Positions 22,103-30,196 of a stretch of DNA of 64,000 nucleotides are shown in pieces. The first letter of the stretch is position 1, and each line of letters starts with the position of its first letter. Source of the DNA: Vreelandella venusta (lineage in GTDB: Bacteria > Pseudomonadota > Gammaproteobacteria > Pseudomonadales > Halomonadaceae). The stretch lies in contig NZ_BJUL01000004.1 in the NCBI RefSeq assembly GCF_007989605.1, positions 186,001 to 250,000 of the forward strand, given 5' to 3'. The notes under the pieces were generated by a model. The model worked only from the letters and a program-made list of their open reading frames with translations, was not told the DNA's origin and made no database searches. The position numbers and the translations under genes are program-made.

Positions 22103-23536
22103 ATGAGCGGTCATAACGTCTGGACTCACAAAGGTACCTTTTTACTGGCAGCGGTAGGGTCAGCCGTCGGTTTGGGCAATCTTTGGCGCTTCCCCTATCT
22201 CACCGGGGAAAATGGTGGCGGCGCGTTTATTTTAATTTATGCACTGACCATTTTTGCTGTCGGCATCCCCATTTTCATTGCCGAAACAATGCTTGGACGT
22301 ACCAGTCGCCAAAGCCCGATTATGGGGATGCGCCACTTAACTAAAACACACAAGACCTCCCGAGCCTGGGAATCCATTGGCTGGTTAGGTGCGGCTGCCG
22401 CTTTTTTAATTTTGAGTTTCTATTCCGTCATTGCTGGCTGGGCACTGCACTATACCTGGCTGATGCTAACTGGCTCATTGGTCGGTGCCGATGCAACCAC
22501 AATTAGTGCTGGCTTTGATGCGTTGCTGGCATCTCCGGGCCTGATGACGCTTTATCACACGCTGTTTATCGCCTTCTCGGCATTAATTGTCGGCTTGGGG
22601 ATTCATAAAGGGATAGAGTCAGGGCTGCGCATCATGATGCCCGCGCTGTTTGCTATTCTCATCGTGGTGCTTATCTACGGCGTCATCAATGGCGACGTGG
22701 GAGCGGCAGCCAATTTCCTCTTTACGTTCAACATTGCCGATCTCAGCTTAGAAGGCTGGTTACAAGCGATGGGGCAATCCTTCTTCACCCTAAGCCTTGG
22801 AATGGGCGCCATCATGGCCTACGGCGCTTATATGTCCAGCGAAGCCTCTCTAACCCGTACCGCTATCGCCGTGGCATTTGTAGATACTGCAATTGCCATG
22901 GTGGCAGGGCTCGCAATTTTCTCGCTGGTATTTGGTGCGGGGCTCGAAACCGACCAAGGCCCGGGGCTGATGTTTGTTACTCTGCCGCTAGCATTCGCTG
23001 ATATGCCGTTTGGTGCTTTGGTAGGCGGGGTCTTTTTTATTCTGGTGCTTGGGGCTGCAATCAGCTCGTCTATTTCATTGATAGAGCCGGTCGCCGCCTT
23101 TCTGGTTGAGCGCTTTGATATGACCCGCCCTCAAGCAGTCACCATCATGGTCGTCGCAGCTTGGGCAATGGGCTTACTGACAGTGGTGAGCTTCAATGTA
23201 TGGGCCGAAGGGACGATTTTCCACGCACTCTTTGAACGCAGTGCTTTTGAATTCATTGAGCTGTTGACCAATATCTTTATGCCACTTGGCGGGCTAATGA
23301 TCGCTCTATTCGCTGGCTGGGCGCTGACGCAAAGCGAAGTCATGAAAGAGCTTGGTACCAACATCACTTGGTTTAAAACTTGGCGGTTACTGGTGCGCTT
23401 TGTTGGCCCTGCCGCCGTGTCGTTTGTATTTTTACGCACTATTCCACAGGTGGAAGGCTACGTTGTCCCAACCCTCGGCGCACTGCTCATTGTGGGTGTA
23501 TTTGCCTTGAGTCAGCGGCTACGTAAGTCTGCTTAA
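22103..23536 (+). CDS. Sodium-dependent transporter, NSS/SNF family
   Basis: This is a neurotransmitter:sodium symporter family protein (LeuT/TnaT-like), probably importing an amino acid with sodium. The first helix carries AVGSAVGLGNLWRFPY, the family signature with the unwound sodium/substrate site. About 11-12 membrane helices follow and no soluble domain is seen. I use ATG 22103 (477 residues, MSGHNVWTHKG) because the motif then sits at the usual distance; a TTG 48 bp upstream is possible, and neither has a clear ribosome site. The liv genes follow on the same strand after 53 bp. Substrate is not determinable here. Confidence 0.88.
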   Translation: MSGHNVWTHKGTFLLAAVGSAVGLGNLWRFPYLTGENGGGAFILIYALTIFAVGIPIFIAETMLGRTSRQSPIMGMRHLTKTHKTSRAWESIGWLGAAAAFLILSFYSVIAGWALHYTWLMLTGSLVGADATTISAGFDALLASPGLMTLYHTLFIAFSALIVGLGIHKGIESGLRIMMPALFAILIVVLIYGVINGDVGAAANFLFTFNIADLSLEGWLQAMGQSFFTLSLGMGAIMAYGAYMSSEASLTRTAIAVAFVDTAIAMVAGLAIFSLVFGAGLETDQGPGLMFVTLPLAFADMPFGALVGGVFFILVLGAAISSSISLIEPVAAFLVERFDMTRPQAVTIMVVAAWAMGLLTVVSFNVWAEGTIFHALFERSAFEFIELLTNIFMPLGGLMIALFAGWALTQSEVMKELGTNITWFKTWRLLVRFVGPAAVSFVFLRTIPQVEGYVVPTLGALLIVGVFALSQRLRKSA

Positions 23537-23589
23537 TATAATTCTAATAACGCGGGTGGATAAAAGTCGCCTGCGGCGCGAGGACAACG

Positions 23590-24360
23590 ATGACTCCCCT
23601 TATTGAGGTACAACACGTCAACAAAGCCTTCGGCGGGCTGCACGTTATCAATGACTGCTCAATTAAGGTTGAAAAGGGTTCGATTACCGGCATGATCGGC
23701 CCCAATGGGGCAGGTAAGTCGACGCTTTTCAATTTAATTGCGGGCGCACTTACGCCAGATAGTGGCCGCATTCTGTTAGACGGTGAAGACATTACGTCGC
23801 TAAGTGCCGATCAACGTTTTCACAAAGGGTTACTGCGCACCTTCCAAATCGCCCATGAGTTCAGCCAAATGAGCGCGCTGGAAAACTTGATGATGGTGCC
23901 ACCCAACCAAGCAGGGGAGCGTCTATTTAACACCTGGTTCAAGCCTGCTCTGGTCCGCAGCCAGGAGGCAGAGGTGCGCAGCCGCGCACTAGAAGTCATT
24001 GAGTTTGTTGGTTTGCATCATGTACGCAACGAGCTTGCGGGCAACTTATCGGGTGGTCAGAAAAAATTGCTAGAGCTTGGCCGCACGATGATGACCGATG
24101 CCAAAGTCGTGCTGCTAGACGAAATCGCCGCCGGCGTAAACCGCACACTACTCGGCGACTTAATGGGCAACATCGAACGTTTAAATCGCGAAATGGGCTA
24201 TACCTTTCTGGTGATTGAGCACGATATGGATATGATTTCGCGGCTCTGCGATCCAGTGATTGTACTGGCGCAAGGCAGCGTTATGGTTGAGGGTTCAATT
24301 GAAGAAATACAAAACAATCCGGCGGTTATAGAAGCCTATTTCGGTACTGATGCCGCTTGA
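23590..24360 (+). CDS. livG: Branched-chain amino acid ABC transporter ATP-binding protein LivG
   Basis: The 256-residue ATPase has Walker A GPNGAGKSTLFN, signature LSGGQKKLLELGR and Walker B VVLLDE (with IAAG). The LivG-type C-terminal extension, ending AVIEAYFG, is present. It energises uptake of branched-chain or related hydrophobic amino acids with LivF and permeases LivH/LivM. GAGGA lies 5 bases before the ATG. Gene order here is G-F-H-M, with the binding-protein gene convergent. Confidence 0.92.
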   Translation: MTPLIEVQHVNKAFGGLHVINDCSIKVEKGSITGMIGPNGAGKSTLFNLIAGALTPDSGRILLDGEDITSLSADQRFHKGLLRTFQIAHEFSQMSALENLMMVPPNQAGERLFNTWFKPALVRSQEAEVRSRALEVIEFVGLHHVRNELAGNLSGGQKKLLELGRTMMTDAKVVLLDEIAAGVNRTLLGDLMGNIERLNREMGYTFLVIEHDMDMISRLCDPVIVLAQGSVMVEGSIEEIQNNPAVIEAYFGTDAA

Positions 24361-24445
24361 TAGCGCTGAGTTTGTCACCTAAACAATAGCCACAACAACA
24401 TGGCCGCCATTGTTCACCGCAGTGCGGCCCAGCTGAGACGCGTTT

Positions 24446-25174
24446 ATGCCATCCACACCGTCATCCCCACAGCCACTGCTCGAAGCACGCGATGTGCACG
24501 GCGGCTATGGCAGTATGAATATCCTTAACGGGGTCAATATGACCCTGTACGCCGATGAAGTCGGTGTCATTGTTGGCCCTAACGGAGCTGGCAAATCCAC
24601 TATGCTAAAAGCAGTATTTGGGCTGCTGAACGTTAACCAAGGCGAGATTTTGCTTAACGGCCAGCCAATCCATAACTTGGCGCCGAATCAGTTGGTTGAG
24701 CGTGGCATGGGGTTTGTCCCCCAGGAGAAAAACGTTTTCCCCAGCCTGACGGTGAAAGAAAACCTGGAAATGGGTGCCTATCTAAAACCGCAAAACGTAA
24801 AGCGCATGCTGGAGCAAGTTTACGACTTCTTCCCCCCTCTCGTGGAGAAGCGTCACCAGCCCGCGGGGGAACTTTCCGGTGGTCAGCGCCAAATGGTCGC
24901 CATGGGTCGTGCGCTAATGGCTGAACCCAGTCTGCTGCTGCTGGATGAGCCAACCGCTGGCTTGTCGCCCCTTTACATGAACGAAATTTTTGACCGGGTC
25001 AAAAAAATTAACGCTGCCGGCGTGGGCATTTTGATGGTGGAACAGAACGCCAAACAGGCCTTAGCCATTGCCGATAAAGGCTTTGTGCTGGCGGCGGGAC
25101 AAAACCGTTTTACCGACACGGGGGCTGCGTTACTGGCTGACCCTGACGTCGCCAAAAGCTTTTTGGGCGGCTAG
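24446..25174 (+). CDS. livF: Branched-chain amino acid ABC transporter ATP-binding protein LivF
   Basis: The 242-residue second ATPase has Walker A GPNGAGKSTMLKAVFG, signature LSGGQRQMVAMGRALM and Walker B LLLLDEPTAGLSP. It pairs with LivG. It lies 85 bp after livG and 16 bp before livH. Confidence 0.92.
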   Translation: MPSTPSSPQPLLEARDVHGGYGSMNILNGVNMTLYADEVGVIVGPNGAGKSTMLKAVFGLLNVNQGEILLNGQPIHNLAPNQLVERGMGFVPQEKNVFPSLTVKENLEMGAYLKPQNVKRMLEQVYDFFPPLVEKRHQPAGELSGGQRQMVAMGRALMAEPSLLLLDEPTAGLSPLYMNEIFDRVKKINAAGVGILMVEQNAKQALAIADKGFVLAAGQNRFTDTGAALLADPDVAKSFLGG

Positions 25175-25190
25175 CCCGGGGGAGAAACGC

Positions 25191-26195
25191 GTGAACGAAC
25201 TGGTCTTTTTTATCAATAACGTGGTGATTGCCGGTAGCGTTACTGGCTCTATCTATGCCATTGGCGCCATTGGCGTCACGCTCATTTTTAGCATTATGCG
25301 CTTTGCCCACTTTGCCCATGCCGACATAATGACGTTTGGTGCCTTCATGGTGCTGCTCCTGACTACCGCCTTCCCAGCGGTAGGCGCCAGTATCGGAATA
25401 CCCACAGCGCTCATCATGCTGCCGTTAGCGATGCTGCTTACTGCAGCGCTGGCCGTGGGCATTGATAAAGCGTTTTATAAGCCGCTCCGCGCCCATGGCG
25501 TCAAGCCTATCGTGATGGTGATTGGCTCACTGGGCGTGACACTTATGCTCCAAGGGCTTATCCGGCTATTTTCCGGGACCGGCGGCCAAAGCTTGTACGT
25601 CGATGACCGCAAAGAAATTTTCCGCATCGCGTTACCTTTCGAGGGAGTTCGGGCCCCCATCGTGATTACCGAGCCCCAGATCTATCTGTTTGTGATTACG
25701 CTTGTGGCAGTGGTCGCCCTGCACCTATTCCTCAATCGCTCACGACTTGGCAAAGCCATGCGCGCCATGTCAGACAACCCCGAACTTGCTCAGGCATCGG
25801 GTATTAATACCAACACCATCGTGGCCGTTACTTGGGTGATTGCAGGCGCACTGGCGGCAATTGCGGGTACCCTGTTGTCACTAGACGTCACATTTAAACC
25901 CGACCTTAGTTTCTTCCTACTACTACCTATTTTCGCGGCAGCTATTGTCGGAGGCGTAGGTCACCCCTACGGTGCCATTGCTGGAGGATTTGTCGTCGGC
26001 TTTGCGGAAACCCTGGCCGTATTTAACTGGAATGTTCTCTTACGTCCTTTCCGCGACAGCCTACCTACCTGGCTAGAACTCCCCTCCAACCTCGCCTTTG
26101 TAGGCACTGAGTACAAAATTGTGGTGCCGTTCTTTATTTTGGTGGCCATCTTAGTGTGGCGTCCTACCGGCCTGTTCAAAGGCAAGGTGATCTAA
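25191..26195 (+). CDS. livH: Branched-chain amino acid ABC transporter permease LivH
   Basis: The 334-residue membrane protein has about eight predicted helices and the permease segments AIGAIGVTLIFSIMRFAHFAH and MRAMSDNPELAQASGI, the ATPase coupling loop. I choose the GTG at 25191 because GGGGGAG lies five bases upstream and MNELVFFINNVVIAGS is the natural start; the longer frame runs back into livF. Its stop overlaps the livM start (TAATG). Confidence 0.9.
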   Translation: MNELVFFINNVVIAGSVTGSIYAIGAIGVTLIFSIMRFAHFAHADIMTFGAFMVLLLTTAFPAVGASIGIPTALIMLPLAMLLTAALAVGIDKAFYKPLRAHGVKPIVMVIGSLGVTLMLQGLIRLFSGTGGQSLYVDDRKEIFRIALPFEGVRAPIVITEPQIYLFVITLVAVVALHLFLNRSRLGKAMRAMSDNPELAQASGINTNTIVAVTWVIAGALAAIAGTLLSLDVTFKPDLSFFLLLPIFAAAIVGGVGHPYGAIAGGFVVGFAETLAVFNWNVLLRPFRDSLPTWLELPSNLAFVGTEYKIVVPFFILVAILVWRPTGLFKGKVI

Positions 26196-27520
26196 TGAGC
26201 CATTCCACAAAAAACCGTAACCCTGCTTACACACCTAAAGATGCCACTCCTGAACAACGCTTTCCGTTGCGCGAGCTGGTGCTATTTGGCGCTCTATTAG
26301 CTGCCGTGCTAGCGGTCTACGCCATCATGGGCGCAGCGTACAGCACCCGCATGCTGGTAGAAGCTGCTTGTTATGCCATTCTTGCCCTAGGCCTAACGAT
26401 TCAATGGGGCTATGCCGGTCAGTTTAACGCTGGCGTTATGGGCTTTGTCGCGCTCGGCGGTTTCTGTGCCATGCTGTTTAGCGTCCCGGTGAATGACGCA
26501 TTCTGGGGCACTGAACTACCGGGAGAACTCGGCCAAGTTCTGTTGTATGGCATGGCGGCAACCTTGATCGTCGTCGGAGTGACAAAGCTTGATCGATTCG
26601 GTGTGCCGAAAAGACTACGCACCGTGCTCGCCATCGTGATCGGGATCGTACTCTACTTGATAGTTATCAGCCTGCTGCGCGAAGTGACCAGCCAAATACA
26701 GTCTCAAGCGGGCTTTATTGGCGGATTTGGCTTACCGGCCTGGGTAGGCTGGATTGTGGGTGGCGCGCTGGCGGGCGGCGTTGGCTACTTTATTGGCCAC
26801 GTTTGCCTTGGCCTACGCAGTGACTACCTCGCCATTGCCACCCTGGGTATCGCCGAAATCATCAAAGCTTTTTTGAAAAATTCCGACTGGCTAACGCGCG
26901 GCACGGCCACAGTATCACCTCTCCCCTGGCCGACCCCCGGCCCGGCCGAGCTCGGCTTTACGCTTTCCCGAGCGATCTATCTTTCAGTCACGGCTGTCGT
27001 GATCGCAGTCATTTTCTTTTTACTCCACCGGGCTTACCACGCTCCCTGGGGCAGAATGATTCGGGCGATTCGCGATAACGAAGTCTCGTCAGCGGCCATG
27101 GGTAAAGATATCAATAAGCGACGCTTGGAGATTTTCGTATTAGGCTGCATTTTAATGGGCCTTGGTGGTGGCATGCTGGGCACCTTTAACAGCCTGTTTG
27201 ACCCTCAGGGCTACTTGCCTCTCAACCACACCTTCCTAGTGCTGGTTATGGTGATTTTAGGCGGTCCCGGTAATAACCTTGGCACCATTTTTGGGGCGGT
27301 CGCGGTTTATATCATTTGGATTATGTCAGAACCGCTGGCGTTATTTTTAATGCAACTAGCGGTAACACTGGGGGAAAACGCCTTCGGTTGGGAAGCGCCT
27401 AGCAATATGGATAGCCGGGCGCTGCAGGCGCGGGTTCTAGTAATCGGTATGTTGATTACCTTGGTGCTGCGCTTTGCTCCGAAAGGTCTGTTGCCAGAGA
27501 AAATTAAAACCCTCGGTTAA
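26195..27520 (+). CDS. livM: Branched-chain amino acid ABC transporter permease LivM
   Basis: The 441-residue permease has a hydrophilic N-terminus of about 25 residues, then helices. Family segments are LGLTIQWGYAGQFNAGVMGF and IRAIRDNEVSSAAMGKDINK, the coupling loop. The ATG overlaps the livH stop by one base, a coupled arrangement. It is longer than the compact LivM of many species because of an insert around the second and third helices. Confidence 0.9.
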   Translation: MSHSTKNRNPAYTPKDATPEQRFPLRELVLFGALLAAVLAVYAIMGAAYSTRMLVEAACYAILALGLTIQWGYAGQFNAGVMGFVALGGFCAMLFSVPVNDAFWGTELPGELGQVLLYGMAATLIVVGVTKLDRFGVPKRLRTVLAIVIGIVLYLIVISLLREVTSQIQSQAGFIGGFGLPAWVGWIVGGALAGGVGYFIGHVCLGLRSDYLAIATLGIAEIIKAFLKNSDWLTRGTATVSPLPWPTPGPAELGFTLSRAIYLSVTAVVIAVIFFLLHRAYHAPWGRMIRAIRDNEVSSAAMGKDINKRRLEIFVLGCILMGLGGGMLGTFNSLFDPQGYLPLNHTFLVLVMVILGGPGNNLGTIFGAVAVYIIWIMSEPLALFLMQLAVTLGENAFGWEAPSNMDSRALQARVLVIGMLITLVLRFAPKGLLPEKIKTLG

Positions 27521-27530
27521 CGTCCTCACA

Positions 27531-27604
27531 GTGCTAAAAACTCACTGTGTTAAAAACTCACTGTATTAAAAACTTACCGTGTTAAAAACTTACCGTGCTA
27601 AAAA
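27531..27604. repeat. 16-bp tandem repeat after livM
   Basis: Four and a half near-identical 16-bp units start at 27531, 27547, 27563, 27579 and 27595. The first reads GTGCTAAAAACTCACT; later copies change C to T and CTCACT to CTTACC. They fill the space between the livM stop and the shared terminator. Non-coding. Confidence 0.92.
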
Positions 27605-27631
27605 AACGCCCCAGGCTCGCCTGGGGCGTTT
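27604..27631. terminator. Bidirectional terminator between livM and the binding-protein gene
   Basis: A perfect 12-bp stem (AAACGCCCCAGG/CCTGGGGCGTTT, loop CTCG). In the minus direction it ends in seven T, a strong terminator for the binding-protein gene at 27661-28869. In the plus direction the tail is TTTCGGTTATT, weaker but plausible for livM. Confidence 0.88.
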
Positions 27632-27660
27632 CGGTTATTGCTTCAACAGCGTCATTTTGA

Positions 27661-28869
27661 CTAGAGGTCAACCAAGCCCTTGCCGGTGAACGAGCCGTCT
27701 TCTACCACCATTTCCACAACAACCCCAGGCACGTCGCCGTTTTCATCAAATTCATGAGAGCCAGAGGCACCTTCGTAGTTGATTTCGGTACCTGCTGCAA
27801 TCAACTCAAGCGCTTTTTCCCACTCACCCGGCAGTATCACTTCGCCAGGCGCACTGGAAACACTGCGTAGCGCTTCAGAAAGCCCTTCACGCTCGGCACT
27901 GCCATTTTGCTCAATAGCCAACGCCACTAGGAAGGCCGCGTCATAAGCCTGGGCAGCAAACACGGCGCTAGGATCAATGTCTGCCGCGGTAGCCGCTTCA
28001 TTAAAGATGTCCGTGCCGGGGAGATCAGGGCTACCAGGCCGCGTGGCGATCATGCCGTCTAGCACATCTGCGCCAATCGCTTCTATTAAGCTATCCCCCA
28101 CCATGCCATCGGCACCCACATACTGGGTGAACATGCCGCTTTCGTAAGCTTGGCGTAGCACCGTCTGGCCCGAGGTATCGGCATAGGCCAGCACGACCAA
28201 CGTGTCTGCGCCACTCGAAGAAAGCGAGCCAAGCTCAGAGCGGTAGTCAGCACGGTTATCTTCGTGTGCGAGGTTTTCGGCTATTTCGCCACCGCCCGCT
28301 TCAAAGGCGCCACTGAAGGCATCCGATAAGCCACGGCCATAGTCGTTGTTAACGTAGGTCACGGCAACAAAGTCGATACCTTTATCAAGCAGTAACTTAG
28401 CAAGCATTTCGCCCTGGAAAGCATCCGATGGCACGGTACGGAAAACTAAGTCGTTGTCGTCTAACCCAGAAACAGCGGGCGCCGTTGACGCAGGTGAGAC
28501 CATCAACACACCACCGGGAACCGCAGCGTTATTAGCGGCGGCAACCGTCGCCCCAGTACATAAAGCGCCGACAATCGCGGTGACTTGTTCAGAGTTCACC
28601 ATCCGATCAGCGGCGTTAGACGCAGCCGATGCATCCGAACAGGTGGTATCCCCGGAAGGCATCTCCAGTGTTTGCCCACCCAAGATACCGCCCTGCTCAT
28701 TTATCTGCGCAACGGCAAGCTGAGCACCTGCAAAAATGGGTGGCGTCAGGCTTTCAATTCCCCCGGTAAAACCGCCCAAGAAGCCAACTTTGACCTCCGC
28801 CTGGGCCATACCCGCTAACGCGAGTGATGAGGCTGCAACGGCGGTGGCTAATGCGCGCTTATTAATCAT
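27661..28869 (-). CDS. Branched-chain amino acid ABC transporter substrate-binding protein
   Basis: The 402-residue periplasmic protein has signal peptide MINKRALATAVAASSLALAG with cleavage after AQA, then KVGFLGGFTGGIESL and the two-lobe type I periplasmic-binding fold of LivJ/LivK. It presents substrate to LivHMGF, encoded convergently. I chose ATG 28869 because it gives a normal signal peptide and has GGGAG upstream; the longer frame adds 41 arginine-rich residues. Ligand specificity cannot be read from sequence. Confidence 0.9.
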   Translation of the reverse strand: MINKRALATAVAASSLALAGMAQAEVKVGFLGGFTGGIESLTPPIFAGAQLAVAQINEQGGILGGQTLEMPSGDTTCSDASAASNAADRMVNSEQVTAIVGALCTGATVAAANNAAVPGGVLMVSPASTAPAVSGLDDNDLVFRTVPSDAFQGEMLAKLLLDKGIDFVAVTYVNNDYGRGLSDAFSGAFEAGGGEIAENLAHEDNRADYRSELGSLSSSGADTLVVLAYADTSGQTVLRQAYESGMFTQYVGADGMVGDSLIEAIGADVLDGMIATRPGSPDLPGTDIFNEAATAADIDPSAVFAAQAYDAAFLVALAIEQNGSAEREGLSEALRSVSSAPGEVILPGEWEKALELIAAGTEINYEGASGSHEFDENGDVPGVVVEMVVEDGSFTGKGLVDL

Positions 28870-28966
28870 ATTATTGGTCGCTCCCAGTATATTAAGTGCC
28901 CCGACTGTCCAGCGCGGGACTTCTCTTAATCTGGAACCGTAACGCCAAAAACACAAGCAACGCTTT

Positions 28967-29212
28967 CTAACGCTCCTCTTCTTCATCAGCATTTTGGCGA
29001 CGCTCAGCCATCTGTTTTTGGTAACGCTTATTTTGGTACAGTCGAACTAGCGCAATCGTAAGCGCCGACGTGACCATAATAACCAGCACACACCCTTGCC
29101 AGGGGCGCGCAGCATCGCCCATGACGGTTTCCAACGTAATAATCAGCATCAAACCCAGCGCCTGCGACCCAATGGCCAGCGCCCGCAGCATGTCGAAAGC
29201 GGGTTGTGGCAT
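28967..29212 (-). CDS. Small two-helix membrane protein, function unknown
   Basis: The 81-residue product begins MPQPAFDMLRALAIGSQALG. Two predicted membrane helices (about 8-28 and 38-58) are followed by a charged tail rich in K, R, Q and E (ending NADEEEER). I recognise no family. GGAG lies six bases before this ATG; an ATG six bases upstream abuts the GGAG and is less likely. It is divergent from the Lgt-like/TlpA gene and 97 bp upstream of the binding-protein gene, so it could share that transcript. Confidence 0.6.
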   Translation of the reverse strand: MPQPAFDMLRALAIGSQALGLMLIITLETVMGDAARPWQGCVLVIMVTSALTIALVRLYQNKRYQKQMAERRQNADEEEER

Positions 29213-29278
29213 AGACATCTCCGTAATGTTTAACGTGCGTGGTATGGTTCACCAGTGTACCTGCTTAACGGAAAAATC

Positions 29279-30082
29279 ATGAATGCGATTGCCATTGGAC
29301 CACTGCTGATCTCCACCCCTAGGCTATATGCGCTAGGCTGCGCGCTACTCCTGTTGCTGGCTAGCCGCTATCTATTGGGATTAACGTCTTCTCAGCATGG
29401 GCGCTGGTTCAACGGGCTATTGGTGATCTGGCTGCTCGCGGCCCGCACTGTTTTTGTCGTGCTTAACTGGGAAAGCTACAGCGCAGAGCCGTTCGAGGCG
29501 CTCAAGCTGTGGCAGCCTGGTTACAACGCGCTGGGAGGTCTGATCGCGGGGTTAATTTGGACAGCCTGGGCACTGCGCAAACGGCTGCTGTCGCTTATCG
29601 GCGGCCTTGCCATGTTGATTGGCACGACAAGCCTGTGGTTGGTCTTGGTAACGCTCGCTCCTTTAGGCAATGAATTTGCTATTGACGCGTTGCCGGAGAT
29701 TACTTTAGACGATGCTGACGGCAACGCAGTGCACCTACCTTCGCTGGCTGAGAGCGGTGACCTTATTATCGTTAACCTATGGGCTACTTGGTGCCCGCCC
29801 TGCCTGCGGGAGATGCCGCTGCTTGAAGAGGCAGCCAAGCGTGACGATGTCAGTGTGGTAATCGCGAACCAAGGCGAGGACTTACTGCCGATAGTGCGCT
29901 ATTTAGATGAGCAGGCGCTGGATTTTCGCTACGCGCTGCGAGACCCGAGCCAAACGCTAATGGCGCAATTTCAAGCACCTGGACTGCCCACCACTGTCCT
30001 GTTTGATCGCCAAGGCAACACGCTGGATGTCCACGTTGGCGAGCTAACCCGTGCCCAGCTGGAAGGCTGGTTAAAAGATTGA
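29279..30082 (+). CDS. Lgt-like membrane domain fused to TlpA/thioredoxin-like domain
   Basis: The 267-residue protein has two parts. Residues 1-130 are about four membrane helices with LKLWQPGYNALGGLIAGLIW, which recalls the segment around the conserved glycines of prolipoprotein diacylglyceryl transferase. Residues 135-267 are a TlpA-type thioredoxin fold with active site WATWCPPC (Cys172, Cys175) and cis-proline loop APGLPTT. The thioredoxin domain should face the periplasm as a disulfide reductase. Whether the membrane half is catalytic is unknown, and Lgt's catalytic residues are not obvious. ATG 29279 has only a weak ribosome site; a GTG at 29255 is an alternative. Confidence 0.8.
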   Translation: MNAIAIGPLLISTPRLYALGCALLLLLASRYLLGLTSSQHGRWFNGLLVIWLLAARTVFVVLNWESYSAEPFEALKLWQPGYNALGGLIAGLIWTAWALRKRLLSLIGGLAMLIGTTSLWLVLVTLAPLGNEFAIDALPEITLDDADGNAVHLPSLAESGDLIIVNLWATWCPPCLREMPLLEEAAKRDDVSVVIANQGEDLLPIVRYLDEQALDFRYALRDPSQTLMAQFQAPGLPTTVLFDRQGNTLDVHVGELTRAQLEGWLKD

Positions 30083-30196
30083 CCACGATAGACCTTAATC
30101 CCCCCGCCGCTTTGCGTTAGAATCCCCCGCCCTGTTGCCACCGGAAACCTGCCCCGGTGGCGTACAACCTGTTTCTGTAGACTTCCTCGAGGCATC

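Noticed and set aside
27531..27604. 16-bp repeats as a CRISPR array
   Set aside because: The units are contiguous without unique spacers and no cas genes are nearby.
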